Assembly: GCA_900759325.1 (NCBI GenBank)
Contig: CAAEUW010000011.1
Span: 1 to 42,031 of the forward strand
Reading direction: 5' to 3'
DNA from: an uncultured Peptostreptococcus sp.
GTDB taxonomy: Bacteria > Bacillota > Clostridia > Peptostreptococcales > Peptostreptococcaceae
Length of the DNA stretch: 42,031 nucleotides
Made by a program: the position numbers and the translations under genes. The notes under the pieces were generated by a model, which was given only the letters and a program-made list of their open reading frames with translations, made no database searches and was not told where the DNA came from. Numbering within the stretch: the first letter of the stretch is position 1; each line of letters begins with the position of its first letter. Positions 1 to 7,748 of the stretch are shown one piece after another.

Positions 1-231
1 AACTCACGTGTTACCACCTTAATTCATCTTTTTATCACTAAAAAGACCTTATTGAGTACTATCATACTCGCAATGCTATAACGGGCACACCCGTCGCAAC
101 CTTAACCTAAATTTAGATCTCGATGCGATGACTCCAAGGCCATGTTCAAAAGCTTCTCTCTCATTTCTCTCACCAACCGAAATGTCTCTGTACTGATTGA
201 ATGACTTTTTACTCTTCTCTTCAACGTCTTG
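1..231 (-). promoter_or_regulatory. T-box riboswitch leader, probably methionine-specific
   Basis: Read on the minus strand, positions 20-7 give AAGGTGGTAACACG, a close match to the conserved T-box sequence that pairs with the uncharged tRNA acceptor end. Further upstream (about 130-200) is a stem I-like region with an AGTA element, a GGTTGGTGAGAG stretch and a specifier-loop stretch reading GAACATGGCCTTGGAG. By my recalled alignment with the B. subtilis glyQS leader, the specifier codon is ATG at 143-141, followed by a purine, so tRNA-Met is the best guess; CAT (His) is a weaker alternative. The regulated gene and the terminator half of the switch lie beyond the left edge. Known of the family: T-boxes control aminoacyl-tRNA synthetase, amino-acid biosynthesis or transport genes. 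Confidence 0.85.
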
Positions 232-237
232 ATATAC

Positions 238-266
238 ATTATAAAAAGAATCAACCTTTTTGTCAA
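238..266 (-). promoter_or_regulatory. Consensus promoter for the T-box transcript
   Basis: On the minus strand a perfect TTGACA (266-261) and a perfect TATAAT (243-238) are separated by 17 bases. Transcription would begin near 231, just before the T-box stem I. The 267-327 stretch between this promoter and the panC stop is very AT-rich and I see no convincing terminator for panC in it, so some pan transcripts may read into the T-box leader. Confidence 0.85.
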
Positions 267-327
267 TGCAAAAAACAAAAAAAATTCAAAAATTTTTCTA
301 ATTTTTATAAATTATATTCTTTAAACA

Positions 328-1176
328 CTATAGATTAATAACTAAATTATCAATTAACCTAGTTTTTCCAATGTATACAGCCATAGCTATTAGGGTATTA
401 TCCTTTATAGTTTCAACCTGATCGAAGGTATCAAAATCTATAATTTCCACATAATCTATCCTGGCTAGTTTCTCTTTTTCTATTTCATTTTTTATAATTT
501 TTAAGACCTCTTCCTTGGATAAATTTCCAGAATCAATAGCCTTTTTACCCTCAAGGATACTCCTTCTTAGAACTGTAGCTGCGGCCCTTTCTTCCTCATT
601 AAGGTAGGTATTTCTTGAACTTTTGGCTAGTCCATCATCTTCCCTGATTATAGGACAGCCAATGATTTCAATACCAAAATTAAGGTCTCTGACCATCCTC
701 TTTACTATAGCCAGCTGCTGGATGTCCTTTTCTCCAAAATAGGCCCTATCAGGTCTTACTATATTGAATAGCTTGGTTAAAACCGTACATACCCCCCTAA
801 AATGACCAGGTCTAGACACTCCACATAGGATATTTGTCATTTTTTCACTCGGAACAACAAAGGTACTGTAGCCATCTGGGTACATTTGGTCTGGCTCTGG
901 ATGGAATATATAGTCAGCCCCTATTTCCTCGCACAACTTGGCATCAGCTTCTAAAGTCCTTGGATAACTCTCATAATCTTCATCTGGTCCAAACTGAGTT
1001 GGGTTTACAAATACACTTACAACCACCTTGTCATTGTTTTCTACCGCCCTTTTTATAAGGCTCTTATGTCCCTCGTGTAGGCAACCCATTGTTGGAACCA
1101 TACCCAATCTAAATCCATCTGCCTTTATTTTTCTAGTAATTTCAATTATTTCATCTATACTTCTTATAACTTTCAT
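328..1176 (-). CDS. panC: Pantothenate synthetase (pantoate-beta-alanine ligase)
   Basis: PanC joins pantoate and beta-alanine using ATP, the last step of vitamin B5 synthesis in the cytoplasm. The N-terminal half shows the nucleotidyltransferase signature VPTMGCLHEGHKSLI, followed by FVNPTQFGPDEDYESYPR, and further on the conserved FGEKDIQQL and SSRNTYLN motifs. The frame is open upstream to a GTG at 1194, but the ATG at 1176 has a purine-rich AGAGG/TAGGA stretch ahead of it and gives 282 residues, the usual family length. It is the last gene of panG-panB-panC, about 85 bases after panB. No panD (aspartate decarboxylase, the beta-alanine source) is present in the window. Confidence 0.95.
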   Translation of the reverse strand: MKVIRSIDEIIEITRKIKADGFRLGMVPTMGCLHEGHKSLIKRAVENNDKVVVSVFVNPTQFGPDEDYESYPRTLEADAKLCEEIGADYIFHPEPDQMYPDGYSTFVVPSEKMTNILCGVSRPGHFRGVCTVLTKLFNIVRPDRAYFGEKDIQQLAIVKRMVRDLNFGIEIIGCPIIREDDGLAKSSRNTYLNEEERAAATVLRRSILEGKKAIDSGNLSKEEVLKIIKNEIEKEKLARIDYVEIIDFDTFDQVETIKDNTLIAMAVYIGKTRLIDNLVINL

Positions 1177-1261
1177 TTTTCCTAAACCTCTCACTAATTT
1201 ATCAGCTATAATCCAAGGCTTATTTTTGAGTCTGGACTACTATTTATATATCTTCTTATGA

Positions 1262-2089
1262 CTAATATAGCTTTTCTATTACTTCTTCAGATATCTTAAA
1301 GCAGTGCTTTTCCTCTGGGAATGAACCATCAGCTACTGCATCTATATAGGCCTTTATACCTTCAGTCATAACCTCTCCAACATTAGCAAATTTTCTTACA
1401 AACTTTGGAGTAAAATCTTTGTATACTCCCAACATATCCTGGTAAACCAAGACCTGACCATCACAACCAGGGCCTGCACCTATTCCTATAGTTGGTATAT
1501 CAAGCATAGAGCTTATCTTTTCTGCAAGGGTGGCTGGTACACATTCTAGTACAAGAGCAAAGGCTCCTGCCTCCTGAACTGCAAGGGCATCCTCTATCAA
1601 AGCTTTGGCAGATTCTAGACTCTTTCCCTGGACCTTGAAGCCCCCTAGAGCATTTACAGCCTGTGGTGTAAGACCTAGATGGGCACAAACTGGTATCTTG
1701 GCATCTGTTATAGCCCTTATAACATCACAAACTTCCTTACCACCTTCTAGCTTTACACAGTTGGCACGGCCTTCTCTCATCAACCTACCCGCATTTATTA
1801 CGGCGTCCCTAATACCTGTATTATATGATAAAAATGGCATATCACCTATAACTAAGGCATTCTTTGTACCCCTAGCAACTGCAGCTGTGTGGTGGATCAT
1901 GTCCTCAATAGTTACGCTTAGAGTGTCTTCATAGCCTAGCATTACCATACCCAATGAATCACCAACCAAAATTGAGTTTACACCCGCTTCATCTACCAGC
2001 TTGGCAGTCGAATAGTCATATGCAGTAAGCATAGTCAACTTTTCACCCTTTTGTTTAGCTTCTTTAAATGTTAAAACTGTATTTTTCAT
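1262..2089 (-). CDS. panB: Ketopantoate hydroxymethyltransferase
   Basis: PanB transfers a hydroxymethyl group from methylene-tetrahydrofolate to 2-oxoisovalerate, making ketopantoate. The sequence has the family hallmarks MLTAYDYSTAKLVDEAGV, ILVGDSLGMVMLG, the catalytic-face stretch HLGLTPQAVNALGG, and IPTIGIGAGPGCDGQVLV. An in-frame ATG exists at 2101, but the ATG at 2089 has GGGAG five bases upstream and matches the usual MKNT-type N-terminus, giving 275 residues. The gene lies 17 bases after panG, so the two are clearly co-transcribed. Confidence 0.96.
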   Translation of the reverse strand: MKNTVLTFKEAKQKGEKLTMLTAYDYSTAKLVDEAGVNSILVGDSLGMVMLGYEDTLSVTIEDMIHHTAAVARGTKNALVIGDMPFLSYNTGIRDAVINAGRLMREGRANCVKLEGGKEVCDVIRAITDAKIPVCAHLGLTPQAVNALGGFKVQGKSLESAKALIEDALAVQEAGAFALVLECVPATLAEKISSMLDIPTIGIGAGPGCDGQVLVYQDMLGVYKDFTPKFVRKFANVGEVMTEGIKAYIDAVADGSFPEEKHCFKISEEVIEKLY

Positions 2090-2106
2090 ATTTTCTCCCA
2101 TTTCCC

Positions 2107-2991
2107 CTAATCCCTAACTTGAGGATTAGGACTTTTCAATAATAAATTTTCCAACCTACTATAATCCCTATCACAATTTTTTTCCCTAGCAAGATCTACA
2201 AGTTCTAAACTTAAAAGTCTATATATTTTTTCTATATTATCATAGTGATCATGGTCTAAGGCTTTTAGGTGTCTTTCTACAGTACCTAGATCGTTTCTCT
2301 CTACAGGTCCAGTCAGAGCATCCTGGGGACCTATTGCAAAGAGCTTGTTCATATTTCCTATAGCCAAGGACTTAAGGGCAGTTAAGGCCTCTTCTTGGCT
2401 AAAATTATAGTCACCTAATAGCTTTATAGATATACTTCCCATGGCTATAATTAGGTTACTTATAAATACAGATGAAATATGGTACTTGGTTTTTTCCCTA
2501 CTTGAGAGAACCTTATACTTATTTCCTTTTGAGTCTAAGACCCTCGAAAAAAATTCAACAGCCTCATCCTGTCCTTCTAATGTAAAGAAGGCACTAGATA
2601 GGTCTTTATATGAATTTTCCTTGCTTGAAATTGCTAAAATTGGATGCATGGAGCAGCCACTGGCTCCTTTAGAAGATATATCGAAGAAAATTTCTGATGA
2701 TAGTGAACCACTACAATGGCAGACTATCTTATTTTGAATACTAAATTTTGATATTGTACTCCAAATCTCACTTATTTGATCATCTGGAGTAGTTATAAGT
2801 ATGACATTACTTTTTTCTACCAACTTTTCTATGCTGGTAAACTTACCCGAATTTGTTACCTTTGCAGCATAGGCCGAACTGTCAAGACTCCTACTGTAAT
2901 AACCTACCAGGTTTGTATACTCAAGACCTGATAAGTACCTTCCTAGGGACACGCCAACCTTACCTGCGCCAATAATTCCTATGTTGTACAT
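2107..2991 (-). CDS. panG: PanG-type ketopantoate reductase (Rossmann / DUF2520)
   Basis: This 294-residue protein begins with a dinucleotide-binding Rossmann motif, GIIGAGKVGVSLG at residues 5-17, and continues with the all-helical DUF2520 C-terminal domain (GPVERNDLGTVERHL). It is not the classical PanE family. Established knowledge: the PanG family, first described in Francisella with homologs noted in Enterococcus faecalis and Clostridium difficile, reduces ketopantoate to pantoate. Its place immediately ahead of panB and panC fits that role and completes the pantoate branch. The ATG at 2991 is preceded by a near-perfect GGAGGTGATAACTC. It is the first gene of the operon. The upstream 3001-3144 stretch has no clean consensus promoter. 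Confidence 0.88.
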   Translation of the reverse strand: MYNIGIIGAGKVGVSLGRYLSGLEYTNLVGYYSRSLDSSAYAAKVTNSGKFTSIEKLVEKSNVILITTPDDQISEIWSTISKFSIQNKIVCHCSGSLSSEIFFDISSKGASGCSMHPILAISSKENSYKDLSSAFFTLEGQDEAVEFFSRVLDSKGNKYKVLSSREKTKYHISSVFISNLIIAMGSISIKLLGDYNFSQEEALTALKSLAIGNMNKLFAIGPQDALTGPVERNDLGTVERHLKALDHDHYDNIEKIYRLLSLELVDLAREKNCDRDYSRLENLLLKSPNPQVRD

Positions 2992-3144
2992 GAGTTATCA
3001 CCTCCAAAGAGTGTAATACTATAAAGATAATTAAATTATTCAAAATGTGTAGTTTCCTCCGAATACCACCATACAAGTAAAATTTATCATAATCTCAATT
3101 AAAAATCAAGAAAAATACTACTTTTTATCACCACTAATCATATA

Positions 3145-3187
3145 TAAAAAATAAAGAGGGTATACCTTGTTTCAGGTCCCCCTCTTA
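3145..3187 (-). terminator. Rho-independent terminator after jag
   Basis: Minus-strand reading gives TAAGAGGGG, a loop, then CCCTCTTT followed by a T-rich run (about 3155-3145). It ends the rpmH-rnpA-yidD-yidC-jag transcript and separates it from panG, which is transcribed in the same direction. Confidence 0.85.
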
Positions 3188-3193
3188 TTTTCA

Positions 3194-3964
3194 CTATCTC
3201 TTATATTCAATTACAACTCTTCTATATGGGTCTGTTCCCTCACTATAAGTTATGACAAACCTATCGTTCTGAAGGGCTGAATGGATTATCCTTCTTTCAT
3301 AAGGATTCATAAAGTCAAGCTTCTTAGTTCTCCTAGTCTTAGCAACCTCTCTAGCAGCCTTGTAGCAGTATCTCTTTAGAGATTCCTCCCTCTTGCTCCT
3401 ATAGTTTTCAATATCTACAAAGACCCTAGTATGTGAGTCCTTGTTGAACTTGTTAAGGGCTAGGCCTGTTAAGAACTGAATAGCATCTAGGGTATCACCC
3501 CTTCTACCAATCAAACAACTTGCATCGTCGCCACTTATCTTAACCTTTATTAGGTTGTCCTCAAGTACAACATCAACCTCTGCTTCTACATCAGCGTTCT
3601 TAAGTAGTTCTACTACAAATTCCCTTGCTATCCTTATTTCATCTTCATCTGTTATGTTTACTTTATCTTGTATTTCCTTATTTTCAACCTTGTCCTGGCC
3701 ACTTGGCTCAGTCTTTAGAACCTCATCCTCAACTAGGATTTCTTCCTTATTTTCTTCTACTAATTCTTCCTTAGCTGGTTCAGTTTCCTTTGCCACTTCA
3801 TACTCTAGGCTGAAGACACCACTCTTGGCCCCTATACCTAAAAATCCCTTGCTTGGCTTTTCTAAAACTGTAATTTTAATACTATCCTTGTCTGCCTTAG
3901 TAGATTTTAGAAGCTGTTCAACAGCTTCCTCTGAACTTTTTGCGTAAAATACCTTTGATTCCAC
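3194..3964 (-). CDS. jag: RNA-binding protein KhpB (Jag / SpoIIIJ-associated)
   Basis: The protein of about 256 residues has an N-terminal Jag domain (first 50 residues, ending GFLGIGAK), a long Glu/Lys-rich linker, a KH domain (LIGRRGDTLDAIQFL, the GxxG loop region) and a C-terminal R3H domain (NPYERRIIHSALQ). It binds RNA in the cytoplasm and in other Firmicutes works with KhpA in cell-wall and division control. The frame is open to a GTG at 3973; the GTG at 3964 is preferred because a GGGGG stretch lies eight bases before it, but the start is uncertain. It is the last gene of the rpmH operon, 15-16 bases after yidC. Confidence 0.93.
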   Translation of the reverse strand: MESKVFYAKSSEEAVEQLLKSTKADKDSIKITVLEKPSKGFLGIGAKSGVFSLEYEVAKETEPAKEELVEENKEEILVEDEVLKTEPSGQDKVENKEIQDKVNITDEDEIRIAREFVVELLKNADVEAEVDVVLEDNLIKVKISGDDASCLIGRRGDTLDAIQFLTGLALNKFNKDSHTRVFVDIENYRSKREESLKRYCYKAAREVAKTRRTKKLDFMNPYERRIIHSALQNDRFVITYSEGTDPYRRVVIEYKR

Positions 3965-3979
3965 TATCAACACCCCCTA

Positions 3980-4681
3980 CTACTTATTTTTAAAGCTAGC
4001 CTTGCCAGCCTCTTTATCTTCCTTTTCCTGAATCAACTTGGCCTTTAAAGGTCTAGTAATCAGATGGTACTGGAATACTGAGAATATATTACTTACACCC
4101 CAATAAAGAGCAAGAGCTGCCGGGAATATGAATCCCCAATATAGTGACATACCAGCCATCAACCAAGTCATCATCTTCATTGGTCCCTCCTGCTGGTCCT
4201 TAGGAGTCATTATTTTCTGCATTAGGTAGGCACTGACACCTGAAAATACAGCTAGTATATAGTCTGGCTTAGATAGGGCCTTTATCCATAAAAAGTTACC
4301 ATTTGCTGCCACCATGGCTGCCTTATTGGCAAATACACCATATGTTACAGGATCCTTAAAGACATAGAATAGTCCCATCAGGATAGGCATCTGTATTAGG
4401 ATTGGCAAACATCCTGATAAAGGATTTATACCTGATTCCTTGTATAGCTTAGATATTTCTTCGTTCTGCTTTTCAGGCTTATTTTTGTACTTAGCCTGGA
4501 TTTCCTTAATCTTTGGATTGATCTCTGACATAGCAAAGGTAGACTTTGTCTGCTTTACTGTCAAAGGCATCAATATTAACTTTACTATAATAGTAAAGAC
4601 TATAATAGATAAACCATAGTTACCTATTACACCATATATAGCCTTTAGGGCTATACCAAATAGACTTGCAATCTGTCCCAT
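3980..4681 (-). CDS. yidC: Membrane protein insertase YidC/Oxa1
   Basis: YidC inserts and folds membrane proteins, alone or with SecYEG. This 233-residue version has five hydrophobic segments and the family signature PLTVKQTKSTFAM followed by NPLSGCLPILIQMPIL. The basic residue inside the hydrophilic groove appears to be Lys34 (IVKLILMPL), where SpoIIIJ has Arg. There is no lipoprotein signal with a lipobox Cys at the N-terminus, unlike SpoIIIJ. The ATG is preceded by CCAGGAGGTAATA. It is flanked by yidD upstream and jag downstream, the standard arrangement. A conserved basic tail, KAKLIQEKEDKEAG, could bind ribosomes. Confidence 0.96.
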   Translation of the reverse strand: MGQIASLFGIALKAIYGVIGNYGLSIIVFTIIVKLILMPLTVKQTKSTFAMSEINPKIKEIQAKYKNKPEKQNEEISKLYKESGINPLSGCLPILIQMPILMGLFYVFKDPVTYGVFANKAAMVAANGNFLWIKALSKPDYILAVFSGVSAYLMQKIMTPKDQQEGPMKMMTWLMAGMSLYWGFIFPAALALYWGVSNIFSVFQYHLITRPLKAKLIQEKEDKEAGKASFKNK

Positions 4682-4726
4682 TATTACCTCCTGGTAAATT
4701 ATACCTCAACTTTTGAGATAGACCTC

Positions 4727-4990
4727 CTACTTCAAAGGGTCGTAACCGCCTGGGTGAAAAGGGTGACACTTACTTACTCTTCTAAGAGTCAACCACAGTC
4801 CCTTTAGGAAGCCATATTTTTTAAATGCCTGGATAGAGTATTGAGAGCAGGTAGGATAAAACCTACAAGTAGGTCCCTTTAGGGGAGATATAAAAACCTG
4901 GTAAAACCTAACCAGACCTATACAGGCCTTGGCTAAGATACTACTGACCTTCTTAAATAATCCTTTAATATTATCTATTAGAAACCTCAT
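4727..4990 (-). CDS. yidD: Membrane protein insertion efficiency factor YidD
   Basis: This small amphipathic protein carries the diagnostic motif RFYQVFISPLKGPTCRFYPT with three conserved cysteines and ends HPGGYDP. It assists YidC-dependent insertion at the inner face of the membrane. A GTG at 5002 would overlap rnpA by four bases, but the ATG at 4990 has AGAGGTGA eight bases upstream and gives the usual short N-terminus (87 residues). It sits between rnpA and yidC. Confidence 0.94.
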   Translation of the reverse strand: MRFLIDNIKGLFKKVSSILAKACIGLVRFYQVFISPLKGPTCRFYPTCSQYSIQAFKKYGFLKGLWLTLRRVSKCHPFHPGGYDPLK

Positions 4991-4998
4991 AGTCCAAG

Positions 4999-5376
4999 TC
5001 ACCTCTTCTTTGATACCTGTTTCTTACCATCCTTCTTAATTATGTTGGCCTTCTTGCATATATACTTAAGAGACCTTTCAATCTCTCTATAATCCTTGTC
5101 AGCAGCACTTATCCTGGCTATAAATACCATGTCATAGCCAGCCTGAACTCTTTCGTCTATATTTAGTCTATAGGCCTCCTTGATACATCTCCTGATCCTA
5201 TTCCTAACATGGGCCTTGCCCACCTTCTTGGATATTGATATACCGATCCTAGACTTGTCTGACTTGTTCTTCATTGTATATATGACCAAATTTCTGTCGG
5301 CCAAAGATTTACCCCTTTGGTAAACCCTTCTGAAATCAGAATCTTTTTTGATTCCGTCGGTGTTATTAAATTGCAT
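4999..5376 (-). CDS. rnpA: Ribonuclease P protein component
   Basis: RnpA is the protein subunit of RNase P, which matures tRNA 5' ends. The protein shows the central basic RNR helix KVGKAHVRNRIRRCIKEAYR and the N-terminal DSDFRRVYQRGKS. The ATG at 5376 lies six bases after GGAGG, so the two in-frame TTG codons just upstream are not needed; the result is 125 residues. It follows rpmH after a terminator-like hairpin that probably sets its level below that of L34. Confidence 0.96.
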   Translation of the reverse strand: MQFNNTDGIKKDSDFRRVYQRGKSLADRNLVIYTMKNKSDKSRIGISISKKVGKAHVRNRIRRCIKEAYRLNIDERVQAGYDMVFIARISAADKDYREIERSLKYICKKANIIKKDGKKQVSKKR

Positions 5377-5395
5377 CAACAACCTCCACCTTTAC

Positions 5396-5424
5396 AAAAA
5401 AAACCACCATAACAGTGGTTTTTT
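5396..5424 (-). terminator. Terminator-like hairpin between rpmH and rnpA
   Basis: Minus strand: AAAAACCAC, a seven-base loop, GTGGTTTTT, then an uninterrupted T run (complement of 5396-5403). It is a textbook intrinsic terminator lying between two co-directional genes, 18-20 bases before the rnpA start. It probably acts as a partial terminator so that far more rpmH than rnpA mRNA is made, because no separate promoter for rnpA is visible. Confidence 0.8.
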
Positions 5425-5453
5425 ATATTATAAAATTAGAACTAACCTACAAA

Positions 5454-5588
5454 TTAGTGAGTTAATCTGTTTCTACCTTTAGCTCTTCTTCTCTTTAAAA
5501 CATTTCTTCCGTTTGGAGACTTCATTCTCTTTCTGAATCCATGTTCTCTTTTTCTCTGTCTTTTCTTTGGCTGATAAGTTCTCTTCAT
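5454..5588 (-). CDS. rpmH: 50S ribosomal protein L34
   Basis: Forty-four residues, beginning MKRTYQPKKRQRKREHGF and ending KGRNRLTH: the near-invariant, very basic L34 sequence of the large ribosomal subunit. The ATG has AGGAG about ten bases upstream. It is the first gene of the rpmH-rnpA-yidD-yidC-jag operon, divergent from dnaA across the origin, as in most Firmicutes. Confidence 0.97.
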   Translation of the reverse strand: MKRTYQPKKRQRKREHGFRKRMKSPNGRNVLKRRRAKGRNRLTH

Positions 5589-5637
5589 CCTTAGAACACT
5601 CCTTTCCTTTAATCATCATTGTAAACATAACAATATA

Positions 5638-5666
5638 ATTATAATGATTATATGATTAAAAGTCAA
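5638..5666 (-). promoter_or_regulatory. rpmH promoter
   Basis: On the minus strand TTGACT (5666-5661) and TATAAT (5643-5638) are separated by exactly 17 bases, with transcription starting near 5631, about 43 bases before the L34 start codon. This near-consensus promoter fits a highly expressed ribosomal protein gene. Confidence 0.85.
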
Positions 5667-6102
5667 TTATTTTTCGTAAATTCATTGAATTTATCCCATT
5701 TATATAAGATTTATTATAAAAAATCCATCTACTAAAATTAATTTTCAGGTCCACCTATCTTTTTATTTTTTTTATATTTTTTTTTATCAACAATATACAG
5801 GATAAATTTATAGGTTTTATCCACACAAATAACTAGATGTTGAAAAGTTGAAAAATAAACAGTGAATTATCCACATTTTGTTAATAACTTTGTGGACAAC
5901 TTTTTTTATTATCGGTATATAATGTATATACACTCAAAATCGTGGAAGTTTTCCACCTTGTTGATAAGTATATTTTTTATTCACTATTTATACACAATTG
6001 TATATGTATAATTTTTATGCCTAAGATTTTTTATTCGCAATTATACCATTACTATCAACAAAATATACACAATATTAATAGATAAAGGAGGGTCACTGGT
6101 AA
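5667..6102. other. oriC, upstream half: DnaA-box cluster between rpmH and dnaA
   Basis: This gene-free AT-rich stretch holds exact DnaA boxes TTATCCACA at 5817-5825 and 5867-5875 on the plus strand. A one-mismatch box lies on the minus strand at 5891-5899 (reading TTGTCCACA), and TTATACACA is at 5988-5996. This is the first part of a bipartite Firmicute origin, the second part lying between dnaA and dnaN. The dnaA promoter must be in this interval; a TATAAT at 5918-5923 just after the box at 5891-5899 is a candidate with a weak -35, which would make dnaA autoregulated. Confidence 0.88.
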
Positions 6103-7467
6103 ATGGACGTGAAAAATTTGTGGACTTCAGCACAACAAAAGCTAAAGGGTGTTTTCCCAAAGGCAATATTTACCCTATATTTCAATGAAAATACTGTTCC
6201 TATAGCGATTAACAACAATATTTTATACCTAAGTGGAGATAATAGGTCTAAGGAATTTTTTGAAAAACAACAAAAAGAAAAGATTTTAGCAGCTTTTGAT
6301 GAATTGGCAGCAAATATAAAGGATATTATTGTTTTTACTAATGATGACACTAGTGAAACAGGAACGAATCCAGACAATGAGAAGGTTGGTAATACAAAAG
6401 AAAATAGCGAGAAAATAATGGACCTAGCTACAAGTATAGCCAATTCTAACCTAAACCCTAAATATACTTTTAATACATTTGTCGTAGGATCTAGTAATGC
6501 TATGGCTGTTGCAGCATGTCAAAGGGTAGCAGAATACGATGAGACAGCTAATGATAACCCCCTATTTTTGTATGGTGGTGTAGGTCTTGGTAAAACCCAC
6601 CTTATGCATGCCATAGGTCATAGGGTATTGGAGAGAGACCCATCGAAGAAGATATTATATGTTTCGTCTGAAACCTTTACAAACGAGATGGTCACAGCTA
6701 TTAGGGAGAAAAAAAATAGTGAATTTAGGGAAAAGTACAGGAATGTAGATATATTTATGATAGATGACGTCCAGTTCGTAGCTGGAAAGAATTCTGTCCA
6801 GGAGGAGCTATTCCATACCTTCAATGATGTACATGGTGCAGGCAAGAAGATTATCCTATCAAGTGACAAGCCACCTAAGGACATACCTGAATTAGAAGAA
6901 AGGTTAAGGTCTAGGTTTGTGTGGGGCTTGATAACAGATATCCAGGCACCAGACTACGGTACTAGGATGGCTATCCTACAAAACAAGGCTGAAAATGACA
7001 AACTAGAAATAGATTCAGATGTATTTGAATATATAGCAGACAATGTAAAGTCAAATATCAGGGAATTAGAAGGGGCCTTAAATAAGGTAATCCTATATTC
7101 TAACCTATCTGCAAAGCCTATGAATTTAGCAACTGCTAAAGAAGCTCTTAAGGATGTCTTGGTATCATATACTACTAAGGAGGTAAATATACTAAGAATA
7201 AAAGAGATGGTTGCTGATGCCTACAATATTAGCGTTGAGGATTTAACTTCTAAGAAGAGGACTAAGAACATAGCCTTTCCTAGACAGGTGGCCATGTATA
7301 TATCAAGAAATCTTTTGGACCTATCCCTACCAGCCATTGGCGATGAATTTGGTGGCAGGGACCATACTACTGTAATGCATGCCGTCAACAAGATCAGTGA
7401 TGACATGCAAAAGAGCGAAGAGGTCAAGATAAAAATAGAGAAGATAATATCAGATTTGGATAGCTAG
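6103..7467 (+). CDS. dnaA: Chromosomal replication initiator DnaA
   Basis: DnaA binds the boxes on both sides of this gene and opens the origin. The 454 residues fall into domain I (1-80), a short polar linker (81-115), the AAA+ domain with Walker A GGVGLGKTH at 158-166 and Walker B FMIDDVQF at about 218-225, and domain IV with the DNA-binding signature GGRDHTTVMHA at 417-427. The ATG at 6103 is preceded by AAAGGAGGG with an 11-base gap, slightly long. The gene lies inside the bipartite origin. Confidence 0.98.
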   Translation: MDVKNLWTSAQQKLKGVFPKAIFTLYFNENTVPIAINNNILYLSGDNRSKEFFEKQQKEKILAAFDELAANIKDIIVFTNDDTSETGTNPDNEKVGNTKENSEKIMDLATSIANSNLNPKYTFNTFVVGSSNAMAVAACQRVAEYDETANDNPLFLYGGVGLGKTHLMHAIGHRVLERDPSKKILYVSSETFTNEMVTAIREKKNSEFREKYRNVDIFMIDDVQFVAGKNSVQEELFHTFNDVHGAGKKIILSSDKPPKDIPELEERLRSRFVWGLITDIQAPDYGTRMAILQNKAENDKLEIDSDVFEYIADNVKSNIRELEGALNKVILYSNLSAKPMNLATAKEALKDVLVSYTTKEVNILRIKEMVADAYNISVEDLTSKKRTKNIAFPRQVAMYISRNLLDLSLPAIGDEFGGRDHTTVMHAVNKISDDMQKSEEVKIKIEKIISDLDS

Positions 7468-7469
7468 TT

Positions 7470-7635
7470 TATACACATTTTTTCTGTATAAAACCTGTGT
7501 ATAAGTAAAAGCCAATTTTAGGCACTTTTTTATCCACATTTGATTAAGAATCTGTTAATATATTTGATAACATCTTTTTACACAGGATTTGATGTGCATT
7601 TTAGTGGCTTTTAACTACTTATCACACAATCCACA
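7470..7635. other. oriC, downstream half: DnaA-box cluster between dnaA and dnaN
   Basis: DnaA-box matches: TTATACACA at 7470-7478 (plus), its reverse complement TGTGTATAA at 7497-7505 (minus), exact TTATCCACA at 7530-7538 (plus) and TTTTACACA at 7576-7584 (plus). Two weaker boxes lie together at 7619-7627 (TTATCACAC) and 7627-7635 (CAATCCACA). The last pair directly abuts the DnaA-trio, the position known in B. subtilis to load the DnaA filament. Confidence 0.85.
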
Positions 7636-7685
7636 GGCCCTACTACTATTACTACTATATTTATTATATATATTTATTATGTAGG
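7636..7685 (+). other. DnaA-trio and AT-rich unwinding element
   Basis: After a short GC stretch (GGCCC, 7636-7640) comes CTACTACTATTACTACTA at 7640-7657, a run of trinucleotides of the DnaA-trio type, then an almost pure A/T tract to 7680. Known from B. subtilis: DnaA-trios beside terminal DnaA boxes guide DnaA onto single-stranded DNA and start unwinding. The arrangement here (box, GC stretch, trio, AT tract) is the same, so this is very likely the opening site. Confidence 0.85.
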
Positions 7686-7748
7686 GAATTGAGATTAAAA
7701 AAAAGTTATTAACAGAAAATAGAAAAAGCATATAAGGAGGTCTTTAAT

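Noticed and set aside
3040..3080. GGTGGTATTCGGAGG on the minus strand upstream of panG, similar to a T-box core
   Set aside because: Only about 80 bases of possible leader exist, with no stem I or specifier loop, and no terminator/antiterminator pair before panG.
3555..3947. 130-codon plus-strand frame opposite jag
   Set aside because: The Ser/Thr-rich translation is the mirror of the Glu/Lys-rich Jag linker; it has no ribosome site or homology.
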